A stretch of DNA of 33,727 bases from a virus: positions 1 to 33,727 of IMG/VR virus record IMGVR_UViG_3300043409_000821. The stretch is one strand, 5' to 3'. The notes under the pieces are model-generated. The model was given only the letters and a program-made list of their open reading frames with translations. It did no database searches and was not told the DNA's origin. This document shows, piece after piece, positions 14,930-24,061 of the stretch. Positions within the stretch are counted from its first letter, which is position 1, and each line of letters begins with the position of its first letter. Both the position numbers and the translations under genes were made by a program.

Positions 14930-15354
14930 GTCCTCATCCGACCATAATCGAAGCCTCTAAGCTGCTGAGACAGCATTGGCCAACATGTGCTTCTTGGTCT
15001 GATGACGAACTGCTCAATTGGATCGGCATCTTTAATTCAAAGAAGCTGATCGGTATTGTGAAGAACGAGGAGGGAAAGTGTGTCGGGGTTGGGGCTGTTC
15101 GTTTCCTGAACTCGATTGAGGAGTCAGAAGACATCAACAACAACTTCCCTGATGGTCACATCGCTTGGATCGAGATAGCCATTGGAGTCGAGCCGTGCGC
15201 GGTTCAGACGCTGTGGTTGGCCATGATGAGCATGTGTTCAAAGCATGTCACCAAGCTGGGAGGATTCCGAAAAGGTATTTCCCGTTTGTACGATTTTGAC
15301 AGGTACTTCAAACTACTGATGAACAAGAGGATTTCTTATGGGCGGAACATATAA
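14926..15354 (+). CDS. GNAT-like internal/tail protein (T7 gp13-like position)
   Basis: 142 residues, ATGA overlap with the hub gene. The core strand-helix pattern (V-G-V-G-A-V-R-F-L, then I-A-W-I-E-I-A-I-G and A-V-Q-T-L-W-L-A-M-M) resembles the GNAT acetyltransferase fold, but the acetyl-CoA-binding loop is poor. T7-like phages have a degenerate GNAT-like protein (gp13) at this position, needed for virion assembly or ejection. The 3' end overlaps the next gene by 17 bases. A catalytic role is doubtful. Confidence 0.55.
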   Translation: MSPHPTIIEASKLLRQHWPTCASWSDDELLNWIGIFNSKKLIGIVKNEEGKCVGVGAVRFLNSIEESEDINNNFPDGHIAWIEIAIGVEPCAVQTLWLAMMSMCSKHVTKLGGFRKGISRLYDFDRYFKLLMNKRISYGRNI

Positions 15355-16684
15355 AGCACCGGATATGGCAGCGGCTAACCGCGAGGCGGTTTATGCCCAA
15401 GCGGAAACTTTCCCTATTCTTCGAGAGCTTGAAGCAGCTTCTCGATTGGGGACAAAAGGCGAGTATGTCATTCTTGATGAAAAGGGAAATCCGCGTCTTG
15501 ATTCGAGTGGTAAGCCTGTAACGAGATCATATGATTTCACTGGCCTAAGTGATGTTGATCTGACCAAGGCTATCGGGACTGCCATGAATGAGATGGCTGG
15601 TCCGCAGGCAGCGGCTCAGCTTGCAGCGGCTCAGAAATACGGCACTCAGTTCGCTCAACAGCGTCGGGCTGAACTTCAAACTCTTGATCCCACTCGATAT
15701 GGTCTTTATGAGAATTTTCTCAAAGATCTTCAAAGCGGTGCCAATCAGATTCCTGAAGATACCATTCAGTCCCCAACTTATGAGCGAGTAGGGATGCCGG
15801 GAGGGCCTCAAGATACTGGATACGCTCGTTCGATTCGTAGCGATCTTGAACGTCAGATTGGAGCCGGACTCGCCCAAGCTGGAACGCTTGATCCTGCGAT
15901 GATTCGCGCTGCTGAACAGGCCGCTCGCGCTCGTGGAACCGCTACCGGCAACGTCCTCGGCAATCTCTCTGCATTCCGAGAGGCTCGTGCTGTTAACGAG
16001 GCGATCTCCAATGCTGATGTCCAACGTCGCCAGCAAGCACTTGGCCTACTTCAGAGTGGTCAGACCACGAGCGATGTCGCCAATCGACAGGCGCAGGAGG
16101 CGTTCCAGAACATCCTCGCAGCCACCGGTCAGCGGAACACCGCGATGCAGCAGAGCTTTGCCGGCCAGATGGCTTCTCAGCAGCAACGCCAAGGTACTCA
16201 GCAACAGAACATCGCCAATATCCAGTCCGCCCTGGGACTCCAGCCAATCGTCTCGCAGGCGGCCCAGCTCGGAGGTCTCCAGCAGGGCGCTTCGCCGTTC
16301 GGTGCGCCTCAGTACATTCAAGGGATGCAACAGGCTGGTCCGGGACAGCTGCTTCAGACTGGATCCAGCTTTGCGCTCAGCAACGCTCAAAATGAGTTCC
16401 AGGCTTCGCAGGCCAATTCTCCGTTGTCGATTATGAAGGGTGTTACGAGTGCGATCGGAGCCCTTGGAGCCGCTGCCGGCTGCTACGTCGCTCGTGAGTG
16501 CATCCCCGATCAGTGGGAGGCGTTCTACTTCTGGAAGGAACTCGTTGGTCCCAAGTGGTTCAAGAGCTTCTATGACAGCAATGCCGAGAAGTTCGCCAAG
16601 TGGATCAAGGACAAGCCGAAAGCCAAGAAGCTGGTGGCCAACCTCATGCTCGGTCGGATCAAGAGCTTGATTCCAAAAGCTTGA
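15338..16684 (+). CDS. Large helical virion protein (T7 gp14-like position)
   Basis: 448 residues, rich in A, Q, R and G. The central part (about 175-345) has long glutamine- and alanine-rich helical stretches (Q-Q-R-Q-G-T-Q-Q-Q-N-I-A-N-I). A hydrophobic glycine/alanine segment (V-T-S-A-I-G-A-L-G-A-A-A-G-C) precedes a C-terminal domain with Y-V-A-R-E-C-I, W-F-K-S-F-Y, E-K-F-A-K-W-I-K-D-K-P. That last pattern is common at the ends of structural proteins of podovirus-like phages. It probably is an internal or tail protein released during ejection. ATG 15338 overlaps the preceding gene by 17 bases; ATG 15365 is an alternative nine codons in. Confidence 0.65.
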   Translation: MGGTYKAPDMAAANREAVYAQAETFPILRELEAASRLGTKGEYVILDEKGNPRLDSSGKPVTRSYDFTGLSDVDLTKAIGTAMNEMAGPQAAAQLAAAQKYGTQFAQQRRAELQTLDPTRYGLYENFLKDLQSGANQIPEDTIQSPTYERVGMPGGPQDTGYARSIRSDLERQIGAGLAQAGTLDPAMIRAAEQAARARGTATGNVLGNLSAFREARAVNEAISNADVQRRQQALGLLQSGQTTSDVANRQAQEAFQNILAATGQRNTAMQQSFAGQMASQQQRQGTQQQNIANIQSALGLQPIVSQAAQLGGLQQGASPFGAPQYIQGMQQAGPGQLLQTGSSFALSNAQNEFQASQANSPLSIMKGVTSAIGALGAAAGCYVARECIPDQWEAFYFWKELVGPKWFKSFYDSNAEKFAKWIKDKPKAKKLVANLMLGRIKSLIPKA

Positions 16685-16687
16685 GCT

Positions 16688-17665
16688 ATGGCAACTGATA
16701 CAGGATCAAACTACTTCTTTATACCCGGTGGAGAAACACCCGCTCCGCCATCCACTCTGCCTCCAGAGATCGCAGCGTTGTTTGGTCCTGTAACTAGTTC
16801 TGGATACGCTCAAGCTCCGGTAGATCCGATGAGCTACTATTCTCCTCAGCAACCTGTCGCTGAGCCGACCCCATATACTGGAGGCCCAACTCGATGGACT
16901 GAAGTGTATAGGCCAACTCCAGACCTAAGCATTCCTGAAACTTTTTCTCCGGTTCAGACTCAACCTGAACAATATACTCCTTCGTTGGTAAACCAACCGA
17001 CTCCTTCGCTTTTAGATCAGCCTACTGGATTTGATATTGAAAACCAAAACTACATCCTGACTGGAGAAGGTTTTGAAAACACGATCGCAAATCCAAACTT
17101 TAAGGAGCCTCGTGTTCCACCAAACCCTCCTAGATTTGGAATTCCTCCGGTTCCTATTGATGCAATAGATCCGGTTTTTGATTACGATAGCTGGCAATGG
17201 TTGGATCGTAGAATCAAAGCTCCGACTACTCCTCCAGTGCCTCCTGGTCCCGATGAGAATGTAAAAGAGGTTACTCCAGAAGAAGCTCAGCAGATGATTG
17301 GAGATCAGACTCCAGTTGTTCCCGAACAACAGGGTGAAACGGTCACTCCAGTAAAAGTGGGCTGGACTGAAAAGCCTTACACAGTAATACAGGACATTAT
17401 TAGGACAAACCGCCCTAATCTGCCGCCTGTTCCTACTTATGAATTTAAGGATTATGTAAAGCCAGCTGAAAGCGTAACTAATCGTAGGCCAGGAACAGTG
17501 ACTCCGTTCAACATGCCTACGGAAATTCCTGTTCCTCCTCGAAGGGCTGATGAATTCGTTCCTTCAGGATACTTCAAAGATATCAACTACGATCCCGATG
17601 AGATCCTAGCTGCGGCGATGCGGGTTCTTCGCGGTAGGGGTGCAGGCAGATCTTTAATAGAGTAA
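16688..17665 (+). CDS. Proline-rich, probably disordered virion protein
   Basis: 325 residues with P, T, Q and E dominating: long stretches such as T-P-A-P-P-S-T-L-P-P-E, Q-P-T-P-S-L-L-D-Q-P-T and P-P-V-P-P-G-P-D. Few hydrophobic blocks, no membrane helix, no cysteines. The C-terminal 40 residues (D-P-D-E-I-L-A-A-A-M-R-V-L-R-G-R-G) form the only clear helix and may be the docking part. It lies between structural genes without overlap, so it is probably a virion component. The family is not recognised. Confidence 0.55.
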   Translation: MATDTGSNYFFIPGGETPAPPSTLPPEIAALFGPVTSSGYAQAPVDPMSYYSPQQPVAEPTPYTGGPTRWTEVYRPTPDLSIPETFSPVQTQPEQYTPSLVNQPTPSLLDQPTGFDIENQNYILTGEGFENTIANPNFKEPRVPPNPPRFGIPPVPIDAIDPVFDYDSWQWLDRRIKAPTTPPVPPGPDENVKEVTPEEAQQMIGDQTPVVPEQQGETVTPVKVGWTEKPYTVIQDIIRTNRPNLPPVPTYEFKDYVKPAESVTNRRPGTVTPFNMPTEIPVPPRRADEFVPSGYFKDINYDPDEILAAAMRVLRGRGAGRSLIE

Positions 17666-17669
17666 CACT

Positions 17670-18107
17670 ATGGCTTTCGAGAACTTCCTACAGAACGCTG
17701 CCAACTTTGCGACGGGTGGATTGTACAACAACCTCAGCGGGCGCGACAAGGAGTTGGAACAGCAGAAGCTTGCTGAGGCCGAAGCGTTCCGAGCCAATCC
17801 AGAACTGGTTCGCGAAGCCGCCAAGTACGATCCGAGCATCATGGAGCGCCTCGGAAATCTGCTTACTGGAGGCATCTATGGACAAGCCAGTGGGATGGAT
17901 GAAAAGCTCGCTCAACGAAGCATGGCAAAGGAGCAGATTATGAAGGATGAACTTCAAGCTCGAATGCTCGAACGCATGAAAGCCTACGGAATCAGCCCTG
18001 TCGAAGAACCAATTGGGAGCGAGATGAATCCCGATCGCAGCATGGCACCGATGCCCGTCGCACCTGGAACGCTTCGTAAGAAGAACACTTTCGCTGGAGG
18101 ATACTAA
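17670..18107 (+). CDS. Small virion protein with internally repeated TGG(L/I)Y motif
   Basis: 145 residues. Two related segments occur: N-A-A-N-F-A-T-G-G-L-Y-N-N-L-S-G-R-D-K-E (about 9-28) and R-L-G-N-L-L-T-G-G-I-Y-G-Q-A-S-G-M-D-E (about 60-78). Each is followed by a charged helix. The second helix ends in A-R-M-L-E-R-M-K (about 97-104). The next gene has a third version of this unit. Proline and methionine are common at the end, which closes with F-A-G-G-Y. Likely an internal virion or tail part; family not recognised. Confidence 0.6.
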   Translation: MAFENFLQNAANFATGGLYNNLSGRDKELEQQKLAEAEAFRANPELVREAAKYDPSIMERLGNLLTGGIYGQASGMDEKLAQRSMAKEQIMKDELQARMLERMKAYGISPVEEPIGSEMNPDRSMAPMPVAPGTLRKKNTFAGGY

Positions 18108-18110
18108 TCT

Positions 18111-18965
18111 ATGGCTACGAACTACAATTACCCGAGCGCAGATACTATTGAGTCTCAGGCTCAATATCGCCCTGGAGTTCCAACTCGTCTTCTTAATGTT
18201 CTTACGGGTGGACTTGCTGGAGCTATTACTGGAAGCACTGAAAAAGCTCAAGAAGCTGCTCGTGCAAGACAGATGATTTTACAGGAAGATGCTGAAAAAA
18301 GGAATGAGCAACGGATGCTTGAGCGCATGAAGTTGCAGCGACAGCTTTCGCTTGAAGACAGTTTGAAGCTTGCTGCCGCTCAAGATGAGCTGACAACTCG
18401 CAGGCAAAAAGAAGCTATTGTTGCTGCTCGTGAAGCTAAACGGCCAGAATTGATGGGGAAACTAAAGGCTCTTCCTGATTACCAAGCCGGTGGGGCAATG
18501 GCCATGCCTATTCCTGCTTTGGAACCAATAGAAACATTAGAAGAAAGCGTTTCTATGGAAGAGGCTCGTCAGAAACAGGAAGAAGAGGCCCGCAAGCTCA
18601 AGAGTGGATATATCAATCTTGGAGCAATAGGTGGCACTCCTGAGCAAATCAGAACAATTGCAGAAAAATACCCTGAGTATAAAAACCTGATTGAACAGGC
18701 GATAAGGAGGGCTGGGGCTGAAGAGCCTAAAGTGGTTTCGAGACAAGACCCTCTTACTGGGAAGAGAATTGAAACAATAGAGTTTCCTAAAACATACACT
18801 CCTCAGATGAGGAAGGATTATATCGAATCGCTTGGAGAAACAGAATCTAACATCTTTGGAAACGAGCCTGCTCCAGGAGTTGGAAGTAATCAGCCTCAAG
18901 CCACAAAGCCTACCAGTTTTCCCGGTTATAGAGTAACAATACCCGGAAAAGAAGAACTAAAGTAA
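18111..18965 (+). CDS. Helical virion protein related to its upstream neighbour
   Basis: 284 residues. Residues about 26-46 (T-R-L-L-N-V-L-T-G-G-L-A-G-A-I-T-G-S-T-E) and 67-74 (Q-R-M-L-E-R-M-K) mirror the second repeat of the preceding protein in the same order. The middle is a long charged helix (K-L-A-A-A-Q-D-E-L-T-T-R-R-Q-K-E) and the end is proline- and glycine-rich with G-Y-R-V-T-I-P-G-K-E. The following giant gene starts one base after the stop. Probably part of the ejection or tail assembly; no enzyme motif. Confidence 0.6.
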   Translation: MATNYNYPSADTIESQAQYRPGVPTRLLNVLTGGLAGAITGSTEKAQEAARARQMILQEDAEKRNEQRMLERMKLQRQLSLEDSLKLAAAQDELTTRRQKEAIVAAREAKRPELMGKLKALPDYQAGGAMAMPIPALEPIETLEESVSMEEARQKQEEEARKLKSGYINLGAIGGTPEQIRTIAEKYPEYKNLIEQAIRRAGAEEPKVVSRQDPLTGKRIETIEFPKTYTPQMRKDYIESLGETESNIFGNEPAPGVGSNQPQATKPTSFPGYRVTIPGKEELK

Positions 18966-18966
18966 T

Positions 18967-21900
18967 ATGCCTAAATATAGAGTTTTTCAAGAATCAACTG
19001 GCGTTACTCTTGATCTTGAAGGTGACAAAGCGCCAGATCTTGATGATATCAATAGAGCATTTGCTTTTTATGGCCAACAGAAGTATCCGAATGCTCCGGT
19101 TCTTCAGGCTCCTCCAAGTCTGTACGAGCAGGCCAAATCCGTTGCTCCTTCTTTGGCCCGTGTTGCTGCTCCTCTCGCATTCGGAAGGCCGATGCCTGAG
19201 GACATTGCGACGACTGGAAGGGTAATCCAGCAAGGCGCAGAGGCTGTTCGTAGGATGACCGGTGGCCGTGAAAAGCCCGAAGAGCTGCTGCAAGGCGCTT
19301 CTCAAATCGAGAGAGAAGGCATCTTGGCTCTTGGCACGGCATCGCCAGAAAAGCGGGAGCTTGCTGCCTCTCTTGGTGGAAGATTGGGCGAGGTCATCAG
19401 CGAATACACTCCAATTCCTGAATCCGTAACTCGTCCTGTAGGACAGGTGGCAGGTCAGGTTTCGGCTGATCTCTTGTCCCCAATGAATCTGATGAGCCTC
19501 GGCATTGCCGGTGCGGCTCGTCAGGCTGCTCGCATTCCTCAGTTGGTTGCAGGTGCTGAGTTTGCGGAGACAACCGCGCCTTCAGCGGTTCGTGCTGCCC
19601 AGATTGCTGATCTCACGAGAGCCAGTGAAGCTGCCACTGCCACCGAACAAGTTGGCAAACTGGTTGCACCTGCACTGCTTCCTCCAATCACGCTTGGAGC
19701 AGCAGAGTCCACAGGGATGGCTCTCCAAACCGTCGTTGATCCGAATGCTACTCCTGAGCAGAAGCTGAAAGCTTCGCTTGAAGCTGGTGTTGGAATGCTA
19801 TTTTCCGCAGGTCTTGGTGCTCAGGTTGGTAAGACCTTCGGGATGAAGCGCGGAGTCACTCAGGCTCAGGTGCTTGAGCAATTGGCGTCGCGCAAGCAGA
19901 CCGTTGGAGAGGCGATTGGTAAGGTTGAGGGTTTGCTCAACGAGATGGATCAGATTGTTCCGGTTGAGAATCTTAGGGATCAGTTCCGGAGATTCACTTC
20001 GGAGATGAATCCTGACGAACCTTTCATCTTTCGACAGGAACCAGTTGGAGAAGGACCTCGCTCTCGCTCTCGTTTTGTTACAGAAGAAGAGCGGGCTGCC
20101 TTTGAGAAGGAAGGTAAATTTGTTGAGCAACAGAAAGAATCTCAACAAGCTGCTTTGGAAAATGCGGCAAAGGAATCAGAAACTCTTCTCAAAACAGAGG
20201 CCCCAAAAACCCCATTAAAGACAGCAGAAGAGTTGTTTCAGGAGAGAAACAAACCTCCTGTAATGGAAAGCAAACCTCTTGTAACTCCCGAGGAAGCTTC
20301 AGTGGTTCGAGGAATAACTCCTGAAGCAGTTGATATTCTGGAAAATGTAGATGCCGGAGGCGTTCCATCTATCATTACTAGAAATCTGGAACGTGTTCTC
20401 AATGAGAATGGAATCACAGTCACAGATTCTGATACTCCTAACACAGCTATAAACAAGCTTCGACAACTCCGCACCCGCAATGAACGCATTGCTGCAATAC
20501 GAAAAGTTCTTGGACGAGGAGAGTTTACTACCGAAGAGTTGATGCGTGGGGAATCAGCTCCTGAACTTACGACAGAAGGATCCGCTTCTCGTGAGGGAGG
20601 AATGCTTCCAATCAGAGAGGCCATAGAAGCAGAAGGAACTCCGCTTCGTTCTGTTGACGACATATTAGCTGAGCGTCTTCGAGTTCGTGATGAGCGGATT
20701 GCCGCTCAACGAGAGCCCATTGCTCAAACATCTACGCCGCTTGAAACCGTTGAGCAGAAACTTAATAGAGCTTTAGACGCAAAAGATACTCGACTTGCTG
20801 CGGAAGCTATGTCCGAAGCTCTTGAATCTGGAGCTGCTCGCGGAGAGTCAGTTAAAGTCACTCGATCCTCAATCGAGAAATCCCTTGGCATTGGAAAGAA
20901 ACGAGTGGGCCGGTCAGCAGCAAGAGAGATAATCTTCAACGAGGTCTGGAACAAGGCGCTCGAAGAGACTCAAGGCAAGTTCCGCCAGAAGGCTGAAGGA
21001 GTTGCTCAGAAGCTCGAAGGACTCCGCGCTGAGGTTGAACCTGGTGTCGGTGCAAACCCGTTCCCTCAACTGATGGGCGCAGCTTGGAACGGTGCGCTAA
21101 CGGTCGCCCAAGCCGTGATCCGCGCAGGCGGAACCGTGGCCGACGGTGTTGCCGCTGGCATCCGATACGCCAAGCAGAACTTCAAGGGCAAGTTCGATGA
21201 GGCTGATTTTACAAATCAACTCACGCGCACGATCCAGTCACCTTCCCGCATCAATGTTCCACCTGCAATGGAGCCTCGGCGTTTCGCTGAACGTGTAGCT
21301 GCTGCTCCTGGGGTTCCGCCCGTCATTCGTGAAGCTGTGGCCGCTTCTCCAGAGGTTGCTTATAAGAGGCAGAATGTTGCGGATGAAGCGTTCGACGCTT
21401 CAACCAAAAGCGACCGTGATCTGGCCGCAGACATCATCGATCCGGAATCGAACACTCGGGTGATTTCCGGGATGGAACAGTTCAATCGCCAAATCGCTAG
21501 TGGCGACATGGCTGGGGCTAGCAAAACCGCGATTTCTCTTTCAAAAAGCGGAACCACTTGGGGTCAGCTGATCAATCAGTTCAAGCTACTCAAGTCGGCC
21601 AGTCGTGAGGGTATCATTCAACTCGTCACCAAGTCGCTTGAGCAGAACAAGCGCAAGCCGATGACTCCGAAGCAGGCCGATCAGCTCGGCACTGCGATGG
21701 ATCAGTACAAGATCGCTCAAGACGCTGTAAACGCTGCTAAAATTAAAGCAAAAAGCGCCTTTGAATCCAACAACCCTTCGGAAATCAACAGTGCAATAGA
21801 CCAAATTATCGCTGCCGATACGCTCCGTATGGAAGCTGATGTGACGTTGAACGAAACCGTTGCCAAGATTAATCCATCTTCCGCTGCGGACCTGTTTATA

Positions 21901-23838
21901 TCGCTTGTTCAGGGATCGGTCATGGCACCGCTCTCTATCGTCAAGAATGTTGTATATAATACAATCAGACTTCCGATGGTAGAGATAGCAGACATGACAA
22001 CTGCGTTGATCGACATGGCGGTTTCCGGAAACAAGAACAACACTTACAGCCCACGGTCTCGTATTCTTGAACGCATTAAAGCGTTTGGTGAATCTCTGCC
22101 TGCTTTTAAGCGCACTTTGCTCAAAGGTTCCAATGCTAATCCATACGAACTTGGAACAAATATCGGTAATCCGCTGAATTTCCAACGCGCTTGGAAAAAC
22201 CTCTACGAATCGATGCAGGGCGAGTACAACGGCAACGTGGTTCGCAATATCGTCGAGGCTACAGTAGGCGTGATGCCTGACATCATGCTTCGACTGACTC
22301 AGGCAACTGATCTTCCATTCCGCCAATCGGCCCGCGCAGCGATTGTATCTGAAATCGGTCGCATGCGGGGACTTACTGACGGTCAGATCAAGTTGGCCAT
22401 CAGAGATCCTGAGCTTGTACGAATTTCCGATAAGGCTCGTTCAGAAGGGCGCAAAGGATTAACTGCGGAGGACATTAATACTATTGAATTTGAAGCTGCT
22501 CGGGCCGTGTTCCAACAAGACAATGCGGCTACTAAAATGGTGTCAGGACTCAATCGAGTCATTAAACAACTGCCTGCTGGTTCAGCTGCTTACATTCCAT
22601 ATCGCCTGATCTCGCTCTTTCAAAAGACTCCGATCAACGTCGCCGCAGAGGTTGTTCAGTTTACGCCAGCCGCTGTGCTTCAGGGGTTCAACTGGAAGAA
22701 CATGACAGTAAGGGCTCGCGAGCAGGCTGTTGGCCGACTCATCGTCGGAAGCATGGTCATGGGAGCGTTCTCATACTTGTATGATAAGGGTGTCATCACG
22801 CCGAACCTAGACACTCCCGGAGAGACGAATAAGGCTCGTGAGTTGGCCAAGGCTGGCGGTGTCATGCCTCCGGGAACAATCAATGTATCGGGTCTTCGAC
22901 GCCTTGTGAAAGGTGAAAACCCATCTTTTCAGCCGGGCGACATCGTCAAAGACTTGTCTGGACTTGGAACCGCTGGAGCACTTGGAATCATTGTGGGTTC
23001 CTCAAAGCGTATCGCTGAGCGAGCTCGTGTTGATGAGCCAGATCTTTTCGCCATTGGCAAAGGATCATTTCTGTCAGGCATTAACTTCATCATGGAACAG
23101 CAATTCCTGAAGGGCACCAGCGAGTTCATCAAACTGTTGTCTGAAGAATCCGAAGCTTCGCTTGAGCGATTCGTAAAGAATCTGAACGTCACCGCCGCAT
23201 CGCCTATCGCTCCCGCTACGTTGGCATCTCTTAATCGCGCTCGACGCGAGTATATTCCGGTGACGGGCGGCGAAGGCATCCTGAAGGATACGGTGAACGA
23301 ACTGAACCAGCGATACGCTGCATTGAGGCTTGTTTTCCCTGGCGCTCAAATCCCTGGCACCAGGGATCCAGATGCGATGCCAATGCGCCGAAATCTGTGG
23401 GGAGAAGCGGTAAAGCAGACGCCTAAGAATGGAAATCCGTGGATCGATCAGTTTGTGGATTTTTGGAATCGACGAGAGATCGATGCCGATCCGCTGAACG
23501 CCTCGATTTACCGCGTGTGGCGCAGGACTGCGGACAACAAGGCAATTCCGTCGGTGCCAAACCCGCAGCTCACTTACAAAAAACAAACCTTTGAGCGCAT
23601 GACTCCCGATCAGTTCGATCGGTACGCTCAACTTGTCGGATTTTACCGTCGGAAATTTGCGGAACGCGCATTCATGAGCGGTGCCTACCAGCAGCGCGAC
23701 GATGAATCTCGAATCAAGTTCCTATCCGATGCATATGATAGGGGGCTGGAACTCGGAAAGCTTAGATTCCTTCAGGAAATCGCGAAATCTGGCCAGACTT
23801 TGACCCCGGTCGCACCCCGCCGAGGCTTCGAGGAGTAA
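18967..23838 (+). CDS. Giant internal virion / ejection protein (1623 residues)
   Basis: The largest gene in the window, at the end of the virion block, where T7-like phages place their largest internal core protein. The first 40 residues (M-P-K-Y-R-V, L-D-L-E-G-D, F-A-F-Y-G-Q) resemble an N-terminal module shared by many giant phage virion proteins. Residues about 690-750 carry an A-W-N-G-A-L / V-A-D-G-V-A-A-G-I-R-Y-A-K / F-D-E-A-D-F pattern seen in polyvalent phage proteins. About 975-1350 hold hydrophobic segments and P-Y-R-L-I-S-L-F-Q-K-T-P-I-N-V, like the LPD38-type domain of large polyvalent proteins. No lysozyme or transglycosylase motif was found. It probably travels in the head and enters the host envelope with the DNA. 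Confidence 0.75.
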   Translation: MPKYRVFQESTGVTLDLEGDKAPDLDDINRAFAFYGQQKYPNAPVLQAPPSLYEQAKSVAPSLARVAAPLAFGRPMPEDIATTGRVIQQGAEAVRRMTGGREKPEELLQGASQIEREGILALGTASPEKRELAASLGGRLGEVISEYTPIPESVTRPVGQVAGQVSADLLSPMNLMSLGIAGAARQAARIPQLVAGAEFAETTAPSAVRAAQIADLTRASEAATATEQVGKLVAPALLPPITLGAAESTGMALQTVVDPNATPEQKLKASLEAGVGMLFSAGLGAQVGKTFGMKRGVTQAQVLEQLASRKQTVGEAIGKVEGLLNEMDQIVPVENLRDQFRRFTSEMNPDEPFIFRQEPVGEGPRSRSRFVTEEERAAFEKEGKFVEQQKESQQAALENAAKESETLLKTEAPKTPLKTAEELFQERNKPPVMESKPLVTPEEASVVRGITPEAVDILENVDAGGVPSIITRNLERVLNENGITVTDSDTPNTAINKLRQLRTRNERIAAIRKVLGRGEFTTEELMRGESAPELTTEGSASREGGMLPIREAIEAEGTPLRSVDDILAERLRVRDERIAAQREPIAQTSTPLETVEQKLNRALDAKDTRLAAEAMSEALESGAARGESVKVTRSSIEKSLGIGKKRVGRSAAREIIFNEVWNKALEETQGKFRQKAEGVAQKLEGLRAEVEPGVGANPFPQLMGAAWNGALTVAQAVIRAGGTVADGVAAGIRYAKQNFKGKFDEADFTNQLTRTIQSPSRINVPPAMEPRRFAERVAAAPGVPPVIREAVAASPEVAYKRQNVADEAFDASTKSDRDLAADIIDPESNTRVISGMEQFNRQIASGDMAGASKTAISLSKSGTTWGQLINQFKLLKSASREGIIQLVTKSLEQNKRKPMTPKQADQLGTAMDQYKIAQDAVNAAKIKAKSAFESNNPSEINSAIDQIIAADTLRMEADVTLNETVAKINPSSAADLFISLVQGSVMAPLSIVKNVVYNTIRLPMVEIADMTTALIDMAVSGNKNNTYSPRSRILERIKAFGESLPAFKRTLLKGSNANPYELGTNIGNPLNFQRAWKNLYESMQGEYNGNVVRNIVEATVGVMPDIMLRLTQATDLPFRQSARAAIVSEIGRMRGLTDGQIKLAIRDPELVRISDKARSEGRKGLTAEDINTIEFEAARAVFQQDNAATKMVSGLNRVIKQLPAGSAAYIPYRLISLFQKTPINVAAEVVQFTPAAVLQGFNWKNMTVRAREQAVGRLIVGSMVMGAFSYLYDKGVITPNLDTPGETNKARELAKAGGVMPPGTINVSGLRRLVKGENPSFQPGDIVKDLSGLGTAGALGIIVGSSKRIAERARVDEPDLFAIGKGSFLSGINFIMEQQFLKGTSEFIKLLSEESEASLERFVKNLNVTAASPIAPATLASLNRARREYIPVTGGEGILKDTVNELNQRYAALRLVFPGAQIPGTRDPDAMPMRRNLWGEAVKQTPKNGNPWIDQFVDFWNRREIDADPLNASIYRVWRRTADNKAIPSVPNPQLTYKKQTFERMTPDQFDRYAQLVGFYRRKFAERAFMSGAYQQRDDESRIKFLSDAYDRGLELGKLRFLQEIAKSGQTLTPVAPRRGFEE

Positions 23839-23855
23839 ATTCCCAAACATTTCTC

Positions 23856-23883
23856 TCGACAGTTTGCAACACGCTGCTACTTT
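23856..23883 (+). promoter_or_regulatory. Candidate early promoter with extended -10, near-leaderless start
   Basis: TCGACA (23856-23861) and TACTTT (23878-23883) are 16 bases apart, with TGC just before the -10 box giving the extended TGn form. Transcription would begin near 23890, almost on the GTG at 23891. This is the junction between the virion block and the recombination/replication block, where an early promoter is expected. Read from consensus only. Confidence 0.35.
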
Positions 23884-23890
23884 GGCTTGC

Positions 23891-24061
23891 GTGAGCGTGA
23901 AACTCTTAACCGTCCAAGAGATCGCATCGGCTCTCGGTACTCATCCCGAGACTGTGCGTCGCTGGATCCGGTCGGGAAAGCTTCCGGCCATGAAGGCTAC
24001 GAAGCGCACCATCCGTGTCCGCTCCGATGTGATCGAAGAACTCCTACGACAAAACCAATGA
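23891..24061 (+). CDS. Small excisionase/MerR-type DNA-binding protein
   Basis: 56 residues from GTG 23891 (GTG 23897 is an alternative, 54 residues). Sequence pattern L-L-T-V-Q-E-I-A-S-A-L-G-T-H-P-E-T-V-R-R-W-I-R-S-G-K-L-P-A-M-K is a textbook winged HTH of the helix_turn_helix_17 / excisionase type, which binds DNA through the Q-E-I-A..T-V-R-R-W-I helices. The frame is open from TTG at 23864, but the first codons would lie in the candidate promoter. As the first gene of the early block with no integrase present, it is more likely an early regulator than an excisionase. Its stop overlaps the RecT-like start (ATGA). Confidence 0.8.
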   Translation: MSVKLLTVQEIASALGTHPETVRRWIRSGKLPAMKATKRTIRVRSDVIEELLRQNQ

